From contig NZ_JRMQ02000002.1 in the NCBI RefSeq assembly GCF_000762845.2, positions 1 through 64,000 on the forward strand: 64,000 nucleotides of DNA, in the 5' to 3' direction. The position numbers and the translations under genes are program-made. Shown in pieces: positions 63,984 through 64,000 of the stretch. Under the pieces are notes generated by a model. The model saw only the letters and a list, made by a program, of their open reading frames with translations. It did not search any database and was not told where the DNA came from. How positions within the stretch are numbered: the stretch's first letter is position 1; each line of letters begins with the position of its first letter. This DNA is from Helicobacter japonicus. GTDB lineage: Bacteria; Campylobacterota; Campylobacteria; Campylobacterales; Helicobacteraceae.

Positions 63984-64000
63984 CACATAACCACCAAATA

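Noticed and set aside
1-64000. tRNA, rRNA, CRISPR arrays, IS elements and prophage
   Set aside because: Gaps are short; I found no cloverleaf-like sequence, no regularly spaced repeats, no transposase or integrase motifs. Weak tRNA genes could be missed by eye.

Overview
The window is a gene-dense, AT-rich chromosomal segment of an epsilonproteobacterium, almost certainly a Helicobacter of the enterohepatic group (H. hepaticus or a close relative). The clues are blocks that keep H. pylori gene order: htrB-waaC-ppx-ferredoxin; bamA-mqnC-M16 protease; rsmE-membrane protein-hemH-thioredoxin lipoprotein-ccsBA; flhF-flhG-fliA-fliM-fliY; rpsB-tsf; dnaX-tsaE-lptB-rpoN. Mixed in are features shared with Campylobacter, such as the bioC-bioG-bioF / bioA / bioD layout and a peptidoglycan O-acetylation cluster. 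The identification rests on recalled synteny and protein resemblance, not on a search. I see no rRNA, tRNA, CRISPR array, IS element or prophage.

Layout. 1-5 kb: lipid A and LPS core enzymes, exopolyphosphatase, ferredoxin and a degenerate TrpC-like protein, all on the minus strand. 4.7-7 kb: a frameshifted membrane-protein gene, a 13-G tract and a sugar dehydrogenase. 7-13.5 kb: M16 protease-like protein, MqnC (futalosine menaquinone route), BamA, TyrA, RsmE. 14-20.5 kb (plus): ferrochelatase, a thioredoxin lipoprotein and the fused cytochrome c synthetase CcsBA, then a repeat-built AsmA-like protein. 20.6-28.4 kb: FlgF, an orphan N6-methylase fused to a specificity-like domain, a sugar acetyltransferase, UppS, a lysozyme-like protein, GlyS, an ABC-2 permease. 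28.4-35.8 kb: biotin genes around clpB. 35.9-41.8 kb: chemoreceptor, a CcoS-FqrB fusion, a broken leucine-rich-repeat gene, a Crp/Fnr regulator. 41.8-47.2 kb: flagellar operon. 47.5-49.4 kb: rpsB-tsf. 50-55.4 kb: ABC ATPase, DedA protein, peptidoglycan O-acetylation trio. 55.4-64 kb: FlgG, a TRIC-like protein, dnaX-tsaE-lptB-rpoN, malic enzyme, metallophosphoesterase.

How genes connect. RpoN is encoded here, and both rod genes (flgF, flgG) have a GG-N10-GC sigma-54 signature upstream. FliA, FlhF and FlhG lie in the same window, so it carries several layers of flagellar control. HemH supplies heme and CcsBA exports and attaches it. The CcoS part of the CcoS-FqrB fusion belongs to cbb3 oxidase assembly.

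Most notable: (1) a dispersed motif around TAGAATCTGC, far denser than chance in a 2-kb sample counted by eye, occurring in all frames and as inverted pairs at gene ends, like a DNA-uptake sequence; (2) an in-frame CcoS-FqrB fusion that keeps an internal ribosome-binding site and ATG; (3) a TrpC-like protein lacking the catalytic residues; (4) two genes with homopolymer frameshifts plus a promoter-region G13 tract; (5) near-perfect candidate Fur and Crp-type boxes; (6) an orphan methylase-specificity fusion.
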